From Gambelia wislizenii (taxonomy: Eukaryota > Chordata > Lepidosauria > Squamata > Crotaphytidae), in assembly GCA_030847615.1 (NCBI GenBank), contig JAUMIR010000002.1, forward strand, positions 286,916,028 to 286,980,027: DNA of 64,000 nucleotides. The letters are read 5' to 3'. A program made the translations under genes and the position numbers. The notes under the pieces were generated by a model. It saw only the letters and a program-made list of their open reading frames with translations. It was not told the origin of the DNA and searched no databases. Below are positions 19,563-29,939 of this stretch, one piece after another (within the stretch, counting starts at the first letter, position 1; each line of letters starts with the position of its first letter).

Positions 19563-20138
19563 GGACTCCAGTGAATTATAAATAAATACAGTGAATTTTC
19601 ATTACAAGAGGTTGTTGTAAAGTTGTCCCTCCATATCCGCGGATCTGGTATCCACGGGTTTAAGTCTCCACGGCTTGAAAATCGTCTTTAAAAAATAGTA
19701 ATCCAGAAAGCATACCTTGATTTTGCCATCTTATATAAGGGACCCCATTTTGCTATGCCATTGCATAGAATGGGACTTGAGTATTCACGGATTTGGGTAT
19801 CCACGGGGGGGGGTTTCCTGGAACCAAACCCCAGCGAATATGAAGGGACAACTGTAATACCCAATGACAGGAAGGATCTATGCAGTTAGTTGCCTGAAAG
19901 AGAAAATGAGAGGAGTACCTCAGTATTGCTTTTTCTCTGCCTGTTTGTTGTGGAGAGACCATCTTTAGTTTTTATAATGTTACTGTCCCTGCTTCATTGA
20001 TATCCTGTTATGTTGGCTTTAAACCTGATTAAAGAAGAGTCACTTCATTGTTCAGCGTCACTGATAGGCTTATTCGTGAAGTGTTACCTCTCTCATGTCC
20101 TTAATTTTGAACAATAAATTGCTTTATCTAAAAAAAAA
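19563..20138 (+). pseudogene. Processed retrocopy of an mRNA 3'UTR
   Basis: AT-rich block dropped into GC-rich island sequence. The 14-bp direct repeat AAAAGTTTGAGGGG sits at 19549-19562 and, perfect, at 20139-20152. Just before the second copy comes AATAAA (20113-20118) and, 12 bases later, an A run starting at 20130. These are the marks of L1-type retroposition of a polyadenylated transcript. The parental mRNA is not recognised; no coding frame is evident, so this is probably a 5'-truncated 3'UTR. It carries a Tigger MITE (19620-19854). Perfect repeats suggest a recent event. Confidence 0.82.
19620..19854 (+). mobile_element. Tigger-like MITE, family A copy 1
   Basis: Ends AGTTGTCCCTCCATATCC and ...ATATGAAGGGACAACTG, with TA at 19618-19619 and 19855-19856. 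The inner repeats GGTATCCACGGG / GTATCCACGGGG are kept. Lies inside the retrocopied 3'UTR, so it was probably already in the parental transcript. Confidence 0.88.
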
Positions 20139-20344
20139 AAAAGTTTGAGGGGACGGGGAGGGGAGTCTCCCCCTTCTTCCCCTGAAAGTCTTTGGCGCTG
20201 GCTTGCTTGGCTCCGTCCGCTTTTGGGAGGGTTGGCAACGTCGGGAGAAACCGAAAGGAGTTGGCGCAGGTTCCCACTGCGTCGCTCCCCTTGGCCTTGG
20301 CTTAAGGCGTTGTCCACACGGTGACAAAAACGGTGAAGTCGAAG

Positions 20345-20560
20345 CAGGGCCGGTTTAAGGCGCCAGCGGCGTCAGCATCCGCAGGGTCCCCCCATAGTAG
20401 TAATAACCCTCCTCCTGCAAAAACATTATTAGTAATAATCTGAATATACTGTACTATGAATAGTTTAGGTTGAGTTAGCTTACATTGACCTGAGGGAAAC
20501 ATATGGGGCCCCCAAAATAAAGCATTGCAGGGCCCCCCAAAATTCCTTAAACCGGTCCTG
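20345..20560 (+). mobile_element. hAT-like MITE with intact ends
   Basis: Terminal inverted repeats CAGGGCCGGTTTAAGG and CCTTAAACCGGTCCTG (one mismatch over 16 bases), with a perfect 8-bp target duplication AGTCGAAG at 20337-20344 and 20561-20568. 8-bp duplications and CAGRG-like ends are hAT hallmarks. It is 216 bp long with no transposase. Confidence 0.92.
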
Positions 20561-20587
20561 AGTCGAAGGCTTTCAGGGCCAGTATTC

Positions 20588-20670
20588 ATAGATTTTCCTT
20601 GGGGTTTTTTGCCCCCTTGTTTTGGAAGAGCCCTCACAGCGGCCTGGAAAAAACCCCAAGGAAAATCTAT
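20588..20670. repeat. Perfect 23-bp-arm hairpin
   Basis: ATAGATTTTCCTTGGGG followed by six T (20588-20610) is repeated in exact inverse at 20648-20670, leaving a 37-base loop. The arm sequence resembles the start of the short element at 11359 and 18427, so this may be a derivative of that family. Confidence 0.85.
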
Positions 20671-20672
20671 GG

Positions 20673-21281
20673 TAAAAAAGCTCCTCAGGGAATGCGAGGA
20701 GGACTCCTACCTGTCCTAATGGCATCCTGGGTGATTTGACCCTATTGTGGAGGGGGGGGAAAGCCCCCCCAAAAACTCGCCAGAAAAGACTTTGCGGCTT
20801 TTCTCTTACTTTGTTCAAAAAAAAACAAGGAGGTGGGGCTCATTCCTGCTCTTTTAGGACAAGCAAATCCGTCTGAATGTCTGAAAGTTAGGAACGGGGA
20901 GGGAGAGAGGAAAGGAGGGGAATCTCTTTAAGATTGGAAAGAAAGTAAAGAAAAACCTTAAAGTGTTTTTTCCCTTTCTTTCCTGGTGTTCCCTCCCCCC
21001 CCCCAAAAAATCCCTCAAGTGGAATCAACTCGTTAAAAAGCGACACACTCCTTGTACAAAGCCAGGCGTGCCAGATTAATAGATAACGTTATCGAGCGCA
21101 TTCTTTCCCGATGAGTTAAGAAGGGGAGACTTGGCACTGTAACACGGGTCAAGTCTGAATCCGGAGCCACCTTCAGGAAAAGTCGTTGGTTAAAAACCCC
21201 ACAAACAACCACACGGTTAGCTAGCTGCCCAGGACTTTCAAACGCAGTTGCCGTTTGGCGTTACCTGACTGGTCTAGTAGC
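20673..21281. other. No gene recognised
   Basis: Within the putative first intron. Purine/pyrimidine-rich tracts and a C run at 20995-21004; no element or exon assigned. Confidence 0.4.
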
Positions 21282-21366
21282 GCAATCCTGTGTGGGTGTT
21301 TTGTGTGGAACTGCATGCAGTTAAGGGGAAAGCCTGACTGAGGGAAGTGGGCAAAGGATTGCAGCC
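21282..21366. mobile_element. Palindromic 'gcaatcctgt' MITE, copy 1
   Basis: GCAATCCTGTGTGGG at one end and GCAAAGGATTGC at the other, a short palindromic repeat type I associate with squamate genomes. Degraded middle. Confidence 0.55.
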
Positions 21367-21430
21367 TTAAAAGAGTTGTAAAACGACGCAAGTCTTTTCC
21401 AGCGTTGGGCATTGCGTTGTCCACCTGAGG

Positions 21431-21516
21431 GCAATCCTGTACATTGCTGCTCAGAAGTAAAACCCATTGAGTTAAGTGGAGTTTTGCACCCTGGAAGTGG
21501 GTATAGGATTGCAGCC
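21431..21516. mobile_element. Palindromic 'gcaatcctgt' MITE, copy 2
   Basis: GCAATCCTGTACATTGC...GTGGGTATAGGATTGC ends, with GCTCAGAAGTAAAACCCATT and TTAAGTGGAGTTTTGC inside. It forms the first part of the direct repeat 21438-21656. Confidence 0.65.
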
Positions 21517-21656
21517 CTAATCTTTTGGAGGTGATGGGGAGTTACTTTGAAACTCCTGAGCAGTGTTTTATTACTTCAAGTAATCCTTGTGAGCTTTCAA
21601 ACTGCCTAACAAATTCAATACAGTATTTGCCTGTGTGTGTTTCTATATCATGAGGT
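21438..21656 (+). repeat. Tandem duplication, unit 1
   Basis: Matches 21887-22097 almost throughout, including unique-looking sequence (TCTTTTGGAGGTGATGGGGA, TTTCAAACTGCCTAACAAAT). The units are separated by a Tigger MITE at 21658-21885. Confidence 0.88.
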
Positions 21657-21657
21657 A

Positions 21658-21885
21658 CAGTTGTCCCTCCGTATCCATGAATTTGGTATCCACGGATTTC
21701 TGTATTCAGGGCTGGAAAATATTCTTAAAAAATAAAAATCCAAAAAGCAAACCTTGATTTTGCCATCTTATATAAGGGACACCATTTTGCTATACCATTG
21801 CATAGAATGGGACTTGAGTATTCACGGATTTGGGTATCCACGGGGGTCCTGGAACCAAACTCCAGCAAATGTGAAGGGACAACTG
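21658..21885 (+). mobile_element. Tigger-like MITE, family A copy 2
   Basis: Starts CAGTTGTCCCTCCGTATCC and ends GTGAAGGGACAACTG; TA precedes it at 21656-21657. Closely similar to the copy at 19620-19854, and sits exactly between the two duplicated units. Confidence 0.88.
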
Positions 21886-21886
21886 G

Positions 21887-22097
21887 TACATGTCTGCTCA
21901 GAAGTAAAACGCATTGAGTTAAGTGGAGTTTTGCACCATGGAAGTGGGTCTAGGATTGTAGCCCTAATCTTTTGGAGGTGATGGGGAGTTACTTTGAGAC
22001 TCTTAAGTAGCGTTTTATGGCTTCAAGTAATCCTTGTGTGCTTTCAAACTGCCTAACAAATTCAATATTTGCCTGTGTCTGTTTCTGTGGCATGATA
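21887..22097 (+). repeat. Tandem duplication, unit 2
   Basis: Second unit, about 90% like unit 1 by eye. Its MITE lacks the GCAATCC left end, so the breakpoint lies inside the palindromic MITE. Differences include an 'acag' indel in the TTCAATACAGTATTTGCC stretch. Confidence 0.88.
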
Positions 22098-24163
22098 GTA
22101 GTTGTATTGTTTGTGGATAGTAATGAATATTCCAAACTCAGTTAGTAGGATCTGAAGTTGAAAGCAATTTGTGAGAGAAATGTTGTTTTACCTCAGGACC
22201 ATATTGGAGGGATCAAGAAAAGACGCAGCTATTCTTAGTTTTGGGACTAGTTTGGAGCATAGGGAAGGCAGCAAAATAACAATACCATTAACACTATTTA
22301 CCAAACTGCTGATCTTACGGATCTTATTGGGATGAATAGCGATTGCATGCAAGAAATGGGAGAAAAACATTTCATTATGTTGTCCCTATATTGGGAGAAA
22401 GGTGGGATATAAATAATAATAATAATAATAATAATGCTCCAGATTTATGGTACTGGTCTGGAAAATTTGTATTCTGCTTAATTTTAAAGAAAAATACTGA
22501 TATGTAGGTTTCTTCATTCTTGGCTGTTAGGGTAAACGTTTACATTGTTTGTCCTATTCCCGTCAGTAGTGTTCATATAGTGAATCCCATCCAGAAACCA
22601 AGCTGCAAATGAAATATTTAGTGTGTTATCACCAAATCTCACCATCCCCCAATTCTAAAATCATTAAAAACTCCCTCCAAAGACATGAAGAAAGTAATGA
22701 AGTATCTCAGTCACCAGTTTCTCTGGAAAGTCAAATTTTTCTTTATGGCAACTACACATATTAAGATTATCCTAAGACCCTGGCTAAATAATTTGAGCAT
22801 ACTCTGGAGTTGCAACAAGATTCCTTTATATGACCGCTAATTGCACAGGGAAAACAGTGATTGTGTGAGAGATTTATAATGTGGAACACTTGGATCTGTG
22901 ATGATGTCCAGCAAAGTATGGTGCACATGGCTTTGGTGATTATGTGTACCTTTTTTGTGTTGTTGGCCTTGAAACATGCTTTGATCTGGGAGCCCAGGTG
23001 GAGATAATATTTAGAGGTTATAGAACAAAGCAGGGAAGGTCCAGGTAGCAGAGGAAGGCTATTTCTAAGAATAATTTTACTTGAACTCTTGTCCCCTACC
23101 CCCTTGCCAGAAGTAGGAAGTTTACGGGAAAACTTTATCAAGATGACAGAGCAGGGACTGAGAACTTGCAAGTAGGTTTTTTTTTGCATGTACCTCCCTG
23201 CTGCCTCCTGTTCACTGCTTTTGGTGAGGTAAGAATTACAGTTAGTGTTTTTTGGGCCATTAAGGAGTATTGGGCACTGATACTCTTCTGTCTCTAACCT
23301 TATTTTTTATTATTATTTGTTTACATAAGGTTGACTTGAAGCTTGACAAATTCATTTCTCTGCCCCTACAACTTATGTTTCGCAACCTTTCCAATTTCAA
23401 AGAGATGCATTTCAGGCACTGTTTTGTGAAAATCAGAAGTTTTTTAAAGCTATTCTGACAACTTCAAGAGAATCTGCTTATCTGCAATGACTGTGCTAAT
23501 AAATGAAGAATTTGCCTGAAAGTATGCTAGAAAGACAAGAAACATGTACAGGCTGTTTTGTTATGGTTCTGATGTAAAGTTCTGTGGTTTGGGTTAACAC
23601 AATCAGATTGTAGCATGAAATGAACTCCTTTCTAACCAGAGCGCCTGGTCCAGTTGTGATAGTGTGGTTTCTTTGTCTGGACAATCCCACCTCCCCCCAT
23701 CTCTGCATGACTAACTGAGCCAATAAGGTGATAATATTTACCAATTTTGTAATGATGGCTTTGCTTGTAATTACATAATATAGTGTGAAATTTCACTATC
23801 ACATATACTCTCCTGCAGGGCTGTCTGCCAAGTGAGTTTCTCCCTGAATTTTCCACAGGGTGGAGTGGTCCCCTTTAACTACCAAACCATGATTACGGTA
23901 GTAGTTTTGGGTAGAATTGGACCACATTATTTATTCCCTTCAACTATGGAGCTCCAAGTTGGTTTTCCTTTGGGTACAGCTATTCTTTTTACCCTTTTCT
24001 CTGTAATATGCCAGGTTCTGTCATTCTGAGTTCTATTAATATTTGAAACTATTTCAATACTTTTCAGAGGGTACAAGTTCTGTTTGAAGAGGATTTGGAG
24101 TGCATGTGAGTGTCTGAACATGTGTTCCACATTGTAAATAATACAAACTGCATTTATAACTAG
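22098..24163. other. No gene recognised; (AAT)n microsatellite
   Basis: GGTGGGATATAAATAATAAT at about 22402-22435 is an L2-type tail with (AAT)8. Otherwise I see no element or exon; open frames here (for example the complement of 22767-23189) show no domain. Confidence 0.45.
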
Positions 24164-25031
24164 GGAGTTGTCTAAATGGTGAAAATACTCCTAATAGAAT
24201 TCGATAATACCTTTTGTCCCTTTTGATCCTGCAGTGATTTGCTGTATGTGGAAGGAGCCCCCCCCCCAAAAAAACTCAATTTGCTGCACGGGAAAAGCCT
24301 TTACAACTTTCCCTGAGGCTTTTTAAAAAATACAGTAGGACTCCCGTATCCACTGATTCATTATCCACTGATTCAGTTATCCACAGGACACAAAACAGTA
24401 CACCTACCATAGAGACTAACTAGAAAATGTGTCCTCTCTAGCCATTTTCTAGGTCCTCCAAGGCAACTGCATGGTATTTTAAACCGAAAGTCCCATTATT
24501 TTCAATGGTGTTCACTATTATCCATGGTTTTCAGTATCTACGTCCCCCCAGAACCAATCCCTAGTGGATACTGGGGTCCTACTGTATGTGCAAATGCACA
24601 TTACTGTCTGTTTGGACAACTGATTCACACCGCAGTGCGTTCTTGAATAAGAGCGGAAGTGAAAAGTTGATTGGTTGGATGTACACGGGATTGAAGTGGC
24701 CAGAAGTGCCATTTTGGAGTTTCGTGGTAGCGATCATGTGGTTTTTCGCTGCACTGAGACGACCAAACAGCTTTTTAAAGCAGAAGGTCGCACTTGCGCA
24801 ATGTAGATTTGCAGTTAAAAAAATACTGCGCAGTGCCAACAACTTGTGGAGAATAATAACATGAGTAATTTACTCCTGACCACCATCTTGATTAGCAGGC
24901 ATGGCTGCGTGTGAACTTCAAACACTGATAGCTTTGCAAACCAGCGATTTTGCCAAAGACCCATGGAGACAAAAGAACACTTCCGTTAAGGCACAGCAAT
25001 CAGCATTATATCCTCTCATCTATATAGCCCC
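24164..25031 (+). mobile_element. 0.6-kb MITE family A, copy A3
   Basis: Left end GGGAGTTGTCTAAATGGTGA, right end CTCATCTATATAGCCCC. Internal GATTGGTTGGATG, CACCATCTTGATTAGCAGGC and ATGGCTGCGTGTG segments match A1. Split by a Tigger MITE at 24333-24584. Confidence 0.72.
24333..24584 (+). mobile_element. Tigger-like MITE, family B copy 2
   Basis: CAGTAGGACTCCCGTATCC to CTGGGGTCCTACTG, with TA at 24331-24332 and 24585-24586. Close match to 12836-13090. Inserted inside MITE A3. Confidence 0.9.
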
Positions 25032-25800
25032 TAGGCAAATTGGTGAAGGAACATTGTCTGTCCCAGTTAAGGAAAGGAACAATGTATGGCATTCTTAGCT
25101 GGACCAGGAATTACTTGCATGAGAGATACATACAATACTCAGAACTTGGAATGTTACTTTTTTGAAGAAGGTAGCTTGTTACCCATTACTTGTTGTGTCT
25201 TACAGATGCCCACCCTGCCATAAAGTGTCAGGGGCAGGGGTCAATTTTCAACCCATGACCCATGCGTTGTATTGGTGTTTTATGGTGCACAGGAAATGAC
25301 ATCACTTTTAATTGCCATTTTGGGCTGGCTTTTGACATGGGAAAGGCTGTGGGGGATTGGGATGGTAGAGAAGTGACGCTACCACATTGTCAAGGGTTTT
25401 TGTTTTTAGTCTGGGGCTGTTTTTGCTTGAAAAATCATCCCAAAATAGACCAAAAGGTAAATATTTTTGGAGAGGGTTAGAGGAACCCTCAGGGGGCTTC
25501 AGGGCCACAAAAGGCGGGGGGGGGGGGCTTAAGGGACTAGATGTGACCAGCTGTATGTTGCCCACCCTTGCTTTATGGGCAACATATTAGTAATATGATC
25601 CTAACATGTTACTTTTTGTTATTTTAAGGTATTTTTAAAACACTTGAAGACACAAAATAGGTCCCCAGTCTTCCCCAATGACAGCTAAACCACAATGCTT
25701 TAAAATATTTAGTAAACGTCATTTGCTACACACACAATGATTTTATTAGTCATTAGCTTATTTTGTGAAAATAACATTATTGTCCCCTCGTTAATATAAA
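25032..25800. other. Possible decayed MITE, no gene
   Basis: GATGCCCACCCTGCC near 25205 and TGCCCACCCTTGC near 25560 could be eroded terminal repeats of an element of about 0.4 kb. G run at 25517-25529. Not assigned. Confidence 0.35.
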
Positions 25801-25809
25801 AGGTAGCGC

Positions 25810-25880
25810 TCCACAGCACGCTTGCAGAAAGCGCTTCCTGAATCATGTTTGCGGGGGGGGGGAAGTCAGAGAGAGCACTC
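25810..25880 (+). mobile_element. C2HC-LINE 3' terminal fragment
   Basis: GCTTGCAGAAAGCG..CTTCCTGAATCATGTTTGCG..AAGTCAGAGAGAG resembles the last ~60 bases of the LINE at 2181-2478. Only the extreme 3' end is present. Confidence 0.6.
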
Positions 25881-27239
25881 CACAGGTAGAATCATTACTG
25901 ACAATGTGTTACTTCCACAATCTGTTAACACTTGACACCACAGCTTAAGGAGTGATTTCCATACAATTTATGTGTAAATGTGACAATAAAATAAAGCAAA
26001 TATGCACATTTCACTAAATAGCTGAGTACAGAAGACAAAGGGGAGAACACTTTACAAATATATAATTTGTATACATTTTATTAAAACAAAATAAAACCCC
26101 CAGAAATGTATTACCTAAAATTAAAAGAATAACTGAATTTATTCATAACCTAATCTTTTTTAAAAGACTGTTAAAATACATAAAAATATATTTAAGGGCA
26201 ATTAAGTATTTTGAAAACCCAAGGACACAAAAATGCCTGGCTCAAAGTGGTTATTCTCAACTTTTATAAATATACTTTTTTTTTTTTTTTACTGTTTAGC
26301 TGAGTTAAAAATTTGACATCTTATTTGCATCTAATGAGTCTACTATAATACATTTGTTAGTATTTAGGGTCCCAGAACCATCTGACAAATTTGCTGAAAT
26401 GGACCAATGTATGGCTACTATCCCCACCCACTCTGGAAATTAAAACCAATAATAAAATTCAGCATAATTAAGCAACACAGGAACAGCCACAGAAGACAAT
26501 GTTGAATATAATGGCTTACATTTTATTGGTTATTCCCAACTAGAGTAGACACATTGAACTGACTGTTGAATGATGAATCAACCTGTAGGTAAATCTTATT
26601 GATTAAGTGGCTCTACAATAGTTGGGGCTAACTTGTAGGATTCAGGCCAATATTGTCCATCAAAAGGGTGTTGGAAACAAAGTGCTTCACTCATTCTAAA
26701 AAAATCACCAGAGTGGTTGGTACCTTTCCTCACTCCTTCAGAGGAAAGCACACGAATAAGAAATGGGTTCTGTAAGTGCCTGATTCCTTAACGGGCTCTG
26801 TTCAAATGTGCTGCAAAAGATGGCATGGGCAGTAAGGCCCTCCTGAGTGGACCTTGTTAATTCCTAGTTCCACTATGGTCACCTTAAGGTATAAGTGTCC
26901 CAGGCTGTAGGGGACTTCAGAGGTTAAAACCAACACTTGAATTGGGCTTGGAAAGAAAAGGGGTAACTAAGGTTCTGGTCAGGGGTGGGGGTGGGGCACA
27001 GTTTTTTAAAAAAACGAAACAACCCCCCCAAATCTTTTGTTGTTGGTTAAAGTCGTTTGTTGTTGTTGTTGTTTAAACCAGTTTTTTCCCCCATTTAAAT
27101 CAATATAGGACTAAATCAGAAAATTAAGTAGCAAAATGCAGTTTAAATGTTATGCTCATTAGCTTAAATAATAACTGTTCTTTTAAAAGTGCTATTTTAA
27201 AGCAAGTTGCTTTGTGTGAAGTCAAAGGCTGGCATCCAT
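25881..27239. other. No gene recognised
   Basis: AT-rich; T run at 26278-26290 and (TTG)n at 27057-27073. No exon or element identified. Confidence 0.45.
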
Positions 27240-27484
27240 AGGATTTCTGTGGGATTTTTCTGGGCTGTGGGGCCGTGTTCTGGAAGAGTTTATTCCTGAC
27301 ATTTCGGCTGCATCTGTGGCTGGCATCTTATGCTGCATCTGTGGCTGGCTAAACAGTTATGCCAGCCACAGATGCAGGCGAAACGTCAGGAATAAACTCT
27401 GCCAGCCACAGATGCAGGGGAAACGTCAGGAATAAACTCTTCCAGAACATGGCCTCACAGCCCAGAAAAAAACCACAGAAAACC
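27240..27484. repeat. Compound inverted and tandem repeat
   Basis: Left arm GGCCGTGTTCTGGAAGAG..TTTATTCCTGACATTTCGG..CATCTGTGGCTGGC is repeated in inverse on the right (GCCAGCCACAGATGCAGG..AATAAACTCTTCCAGAACATGGCC). The right arm holds a tandem duplication of about 40 bp (27362-27401 and 27402-27441). Related to the short elements at 11359 and 18427. Confidence 0.82.
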
Positions 27485-28333
27485 AAGTTGTTTTGGTTGA
27501 ACTTATGTTAATTGAAGGATTTGTTTCTGAATGGCATTTCTTGCACTATAAAATGTCTTGCTCTATAAAATAAAGTGGTTACAAAGAAGCAACTGACACT
27601 GCATACTGGTCTAACAATGAACAACTGCCAATAAACTGTTAAAGTTAAAATGTTTAAATTCAAACAGTCATTGCTTTTCCAGTAAAAGGGTTGAAAATAG
27701 TAATAATAGCCAAACTGTTTAAAAAATATATGAACAACCAGTTTAAAAAAAAACAAGTGTTTTTAAAAAAGTAATTTGGTTTAAACCAGCCAACCCTGGC
27801 TCTGGTATGCAGTAGGATAAATATGTGCCTCCCAACATCTGTGAAAAGATATGCAGTAGTATTCTGCATCAGTTAAAGTAGCCATGGGAAACATGCATCC
27901 CTCCATAGGAGAAGTCCACAGGCTAGGAACAGTTATCAAGATTTTTCTGTATCCTCATCAAGCATGCCTGTGATGATGGTGAGAATGAGAGAAAGCCAAC
28001 ATTGCATTAACCAACATTGTGCATTAGTCAAGTGGGACATTGAAAGAGGAGGTGATGATTATGAGGAGCCTAGCGCTCCTTTATCAAACTACAGGATTGT
28101 GGAACTGCAGCCTTCAAAAGGGACTGAGTTGAGATTAACACCTTCTGAGACAAGAAATGGATTTAAGAATCTTAGTTGTACTTAAACCATCTCTACAGCC
28201 TTCAGTTGAAAATTACCATGCAATGTGCAATTCTACTGCATTTCCAGCAGCTTGTGTCATTGCAGAATTGCTGTTAATTAAGAAGTGTTTTCTCATTTTT
28301 AATAGAAACCCATCTACATGTCATTTGGCCTTT
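27485..28333. other. No gene recognised
   Basis: Unassigned sequence, no convincing exon. Confidence 0.4.
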
Positions 28334-28340
28334 GTATAGT

Positions 28341-28992
28341 GTATGAGGCGAAGCACAAAAATCAGTGTGTATAGAGCCACTGTACTGTCTATTCTCCTTT
28401 ACGGGTCTGAAACATGGGTCACCTATCACCACCACTTACGACTCCTCAAACGCTTTAATCAGCGCTACATACGCACAATCCTAAATATACACTGGATTGA
28501 CTATGTGACGAATGTTGCTGTCCTTGAGCAAGCAGGGATCACCAGCATTGAGGCCATGATATTGAGAACACAGCTGCGCTGGGCAGGGCATGTTTCTAGG
28601 ATGGAGGACCATTGCCTCCCAAAAATAGTACTCTATGGTGAACTTGCTATGGGTCAGCGTAAGAGGGGCGCTCCAAAAAAGCAATACAAGGACTCCCTGA
28701 AGCAACATCTCAGGCTCAGCCAAATTGATCACCAACAATGGTCCGCCCTGCCCTCACATCGGGAGGCATGGAGACGCACTATCCACAATGCCGCAGCCTT
28801 ATTTGAGAAGTCACGCCGAACAAGTCTTGAAGAGAAATGACAATGCAGAAAGAATCACAACCCAGAAATATCACCCAAGGAGACCTTCTGCTGCCCTTTC
28901 TGCAACCGGACTTGTTTATCTCGGATTGGCCTTTTTAGTCATTTAGTTCATGAGTCCTTCCTGAATCTTCGTTTACGAAGAAAAGCCAGAGA
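28341..28992 (+). mobile_element. C2HC-LINE 3' copy
   Basis: 5'-truncated LINE with the RT C-terminal region and end of the same family as 2044-2478. A 7-bp repeat GTATAGT at 28334-28340 and 28993-28999 is a likely target duplication. The finger's last part is deleted relative to the 2.4-kb copy (CAGCGCGCTTGCAG missing after AGTCAT). Confidence 0.85.
28343..28840 (+). pseudogene. C2HC-LINE ORF2 C-terminal region
   Basis: 166 codons: VLSILLYGSETW, then LRLLKRFNQRYIRTIL, VTNVAVLEQAGITSIEAMIL, RTQLRWAGHVSRM, LPKIVLYGEL and APKKQYKDSLKQHLRLSQID. This is the post-RT region of a non-LTR retrotransposon found widely in animals. A TGA at ~28838 replaces an Arg codon (GAGAAACGA in the 2-kb copy), before the finger CPFCNRTCLSRIGLFSH near 28890-28945. 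The clade is not assigned with confidence. Confidence 0.85.
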
Positions 28993-29239
28993 GTATAGTC
29001 AACAAAAGTCACTAATTCATGTATGTTTACTATTCCATTTGTGCCATGCGTCTTTGTGTGTGTGTGTATACTTCCAAGTAACTGCATAGCACTGAAGCCT
29101 AAAGGTTCTATAATAGGTTTGTTCCAGTTTTTGTTCCCCCAAGATAACTGGCTGTTTAATAGGCTGAGGAAGTTCACGGCTATTACTTGTTGCCCTTTCT
29201 TGATTTGATTTGGTTCCCTTTCCCTTTTTAGGGCCACAT

Positions 29240-29330
29240 CACTGGCTTCTAATCTGTTTCCGGTTGAAATTCAAAGTGTTGATTATGACCTATGAAGACC
29301 TACATGGCTTGGGTCCAGACAATCTGAAAG
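29240..29330 (+). mobile_element. L2 LINE ORF2 fragment
   Basis: Reads FRLKFKVLIMTYEDLHGLGP then DNLKD, matching the L2 ORF2 segment also seen on the minus strand near 59770 (KVLIITFKALNGLGP). Only about 30 codons. Confidence 0.65.
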
Positions 29331-29335
29331 ACTAG

Positions 29336-29939
29336 GAGCTTGTCTACACTGGCCAAAATAATGCATGTTCTGGCCAGAGTATTCTATCTGCAGCCTGTTC
29401 CCCACATTGCACGCCCTTGTTCTTAAATGTACTCCCTCACATTATTTCTAAAAAACAATGTAGTAGGTAGATGTTTGTTTAAAACTATGTACAGTATCCC
29501 ACGCCATTGCAATTTCCAGTGTTGGTTTCTTTTTCACAGTTCTTTTTATGGGATGAGTGCTTTGTGTCTGCTTACTGTACAGTGGAAGTCTACGGGGGTG
29601 GGTGGGTAGAAAACCCAATTTCCTTGTTTTATTAAAGCTAATGGTTTCTTTAGTTTTTATGGGTTTTTGACTTCTTCTAATACCAAAGATGTTCCTTGTA
29701 GTTCAGGTGAGCCTTACGGTTCAGGGCCCCATTTGTAACAAAAAAATAAAATTTAACCGATAAATTCAGTTTGTGATTATTTTCTGGCTAGCCCATACTT
29801 TTAATATACCAGAAATAATAATTTTATACCAAGCCAAGTTATATGTAATGCATTTTATGTTCCTAAAGTAACAAAGTGCCTTTCAATCTATAAAGAGTGC
29901 TAATGCTGCACTCTTTACTGTATTACTGTAACCTGGTGG
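29336..29939. other. Terminal-repeat-like end, otherwise unassigned
   Basis: GAGCTTGTCTACACTGGCCA at 29336 resembles an element end also seen at 42093, 58410 and 63955. The other end is not clear. No exon identified. Confidence 0.35.

Noticed and set aside
22767..23189. 140-codon minus-strand frame
   Set aside because: No domain, no promoter or splice context; frames of this length occur by chance in 64 kb.
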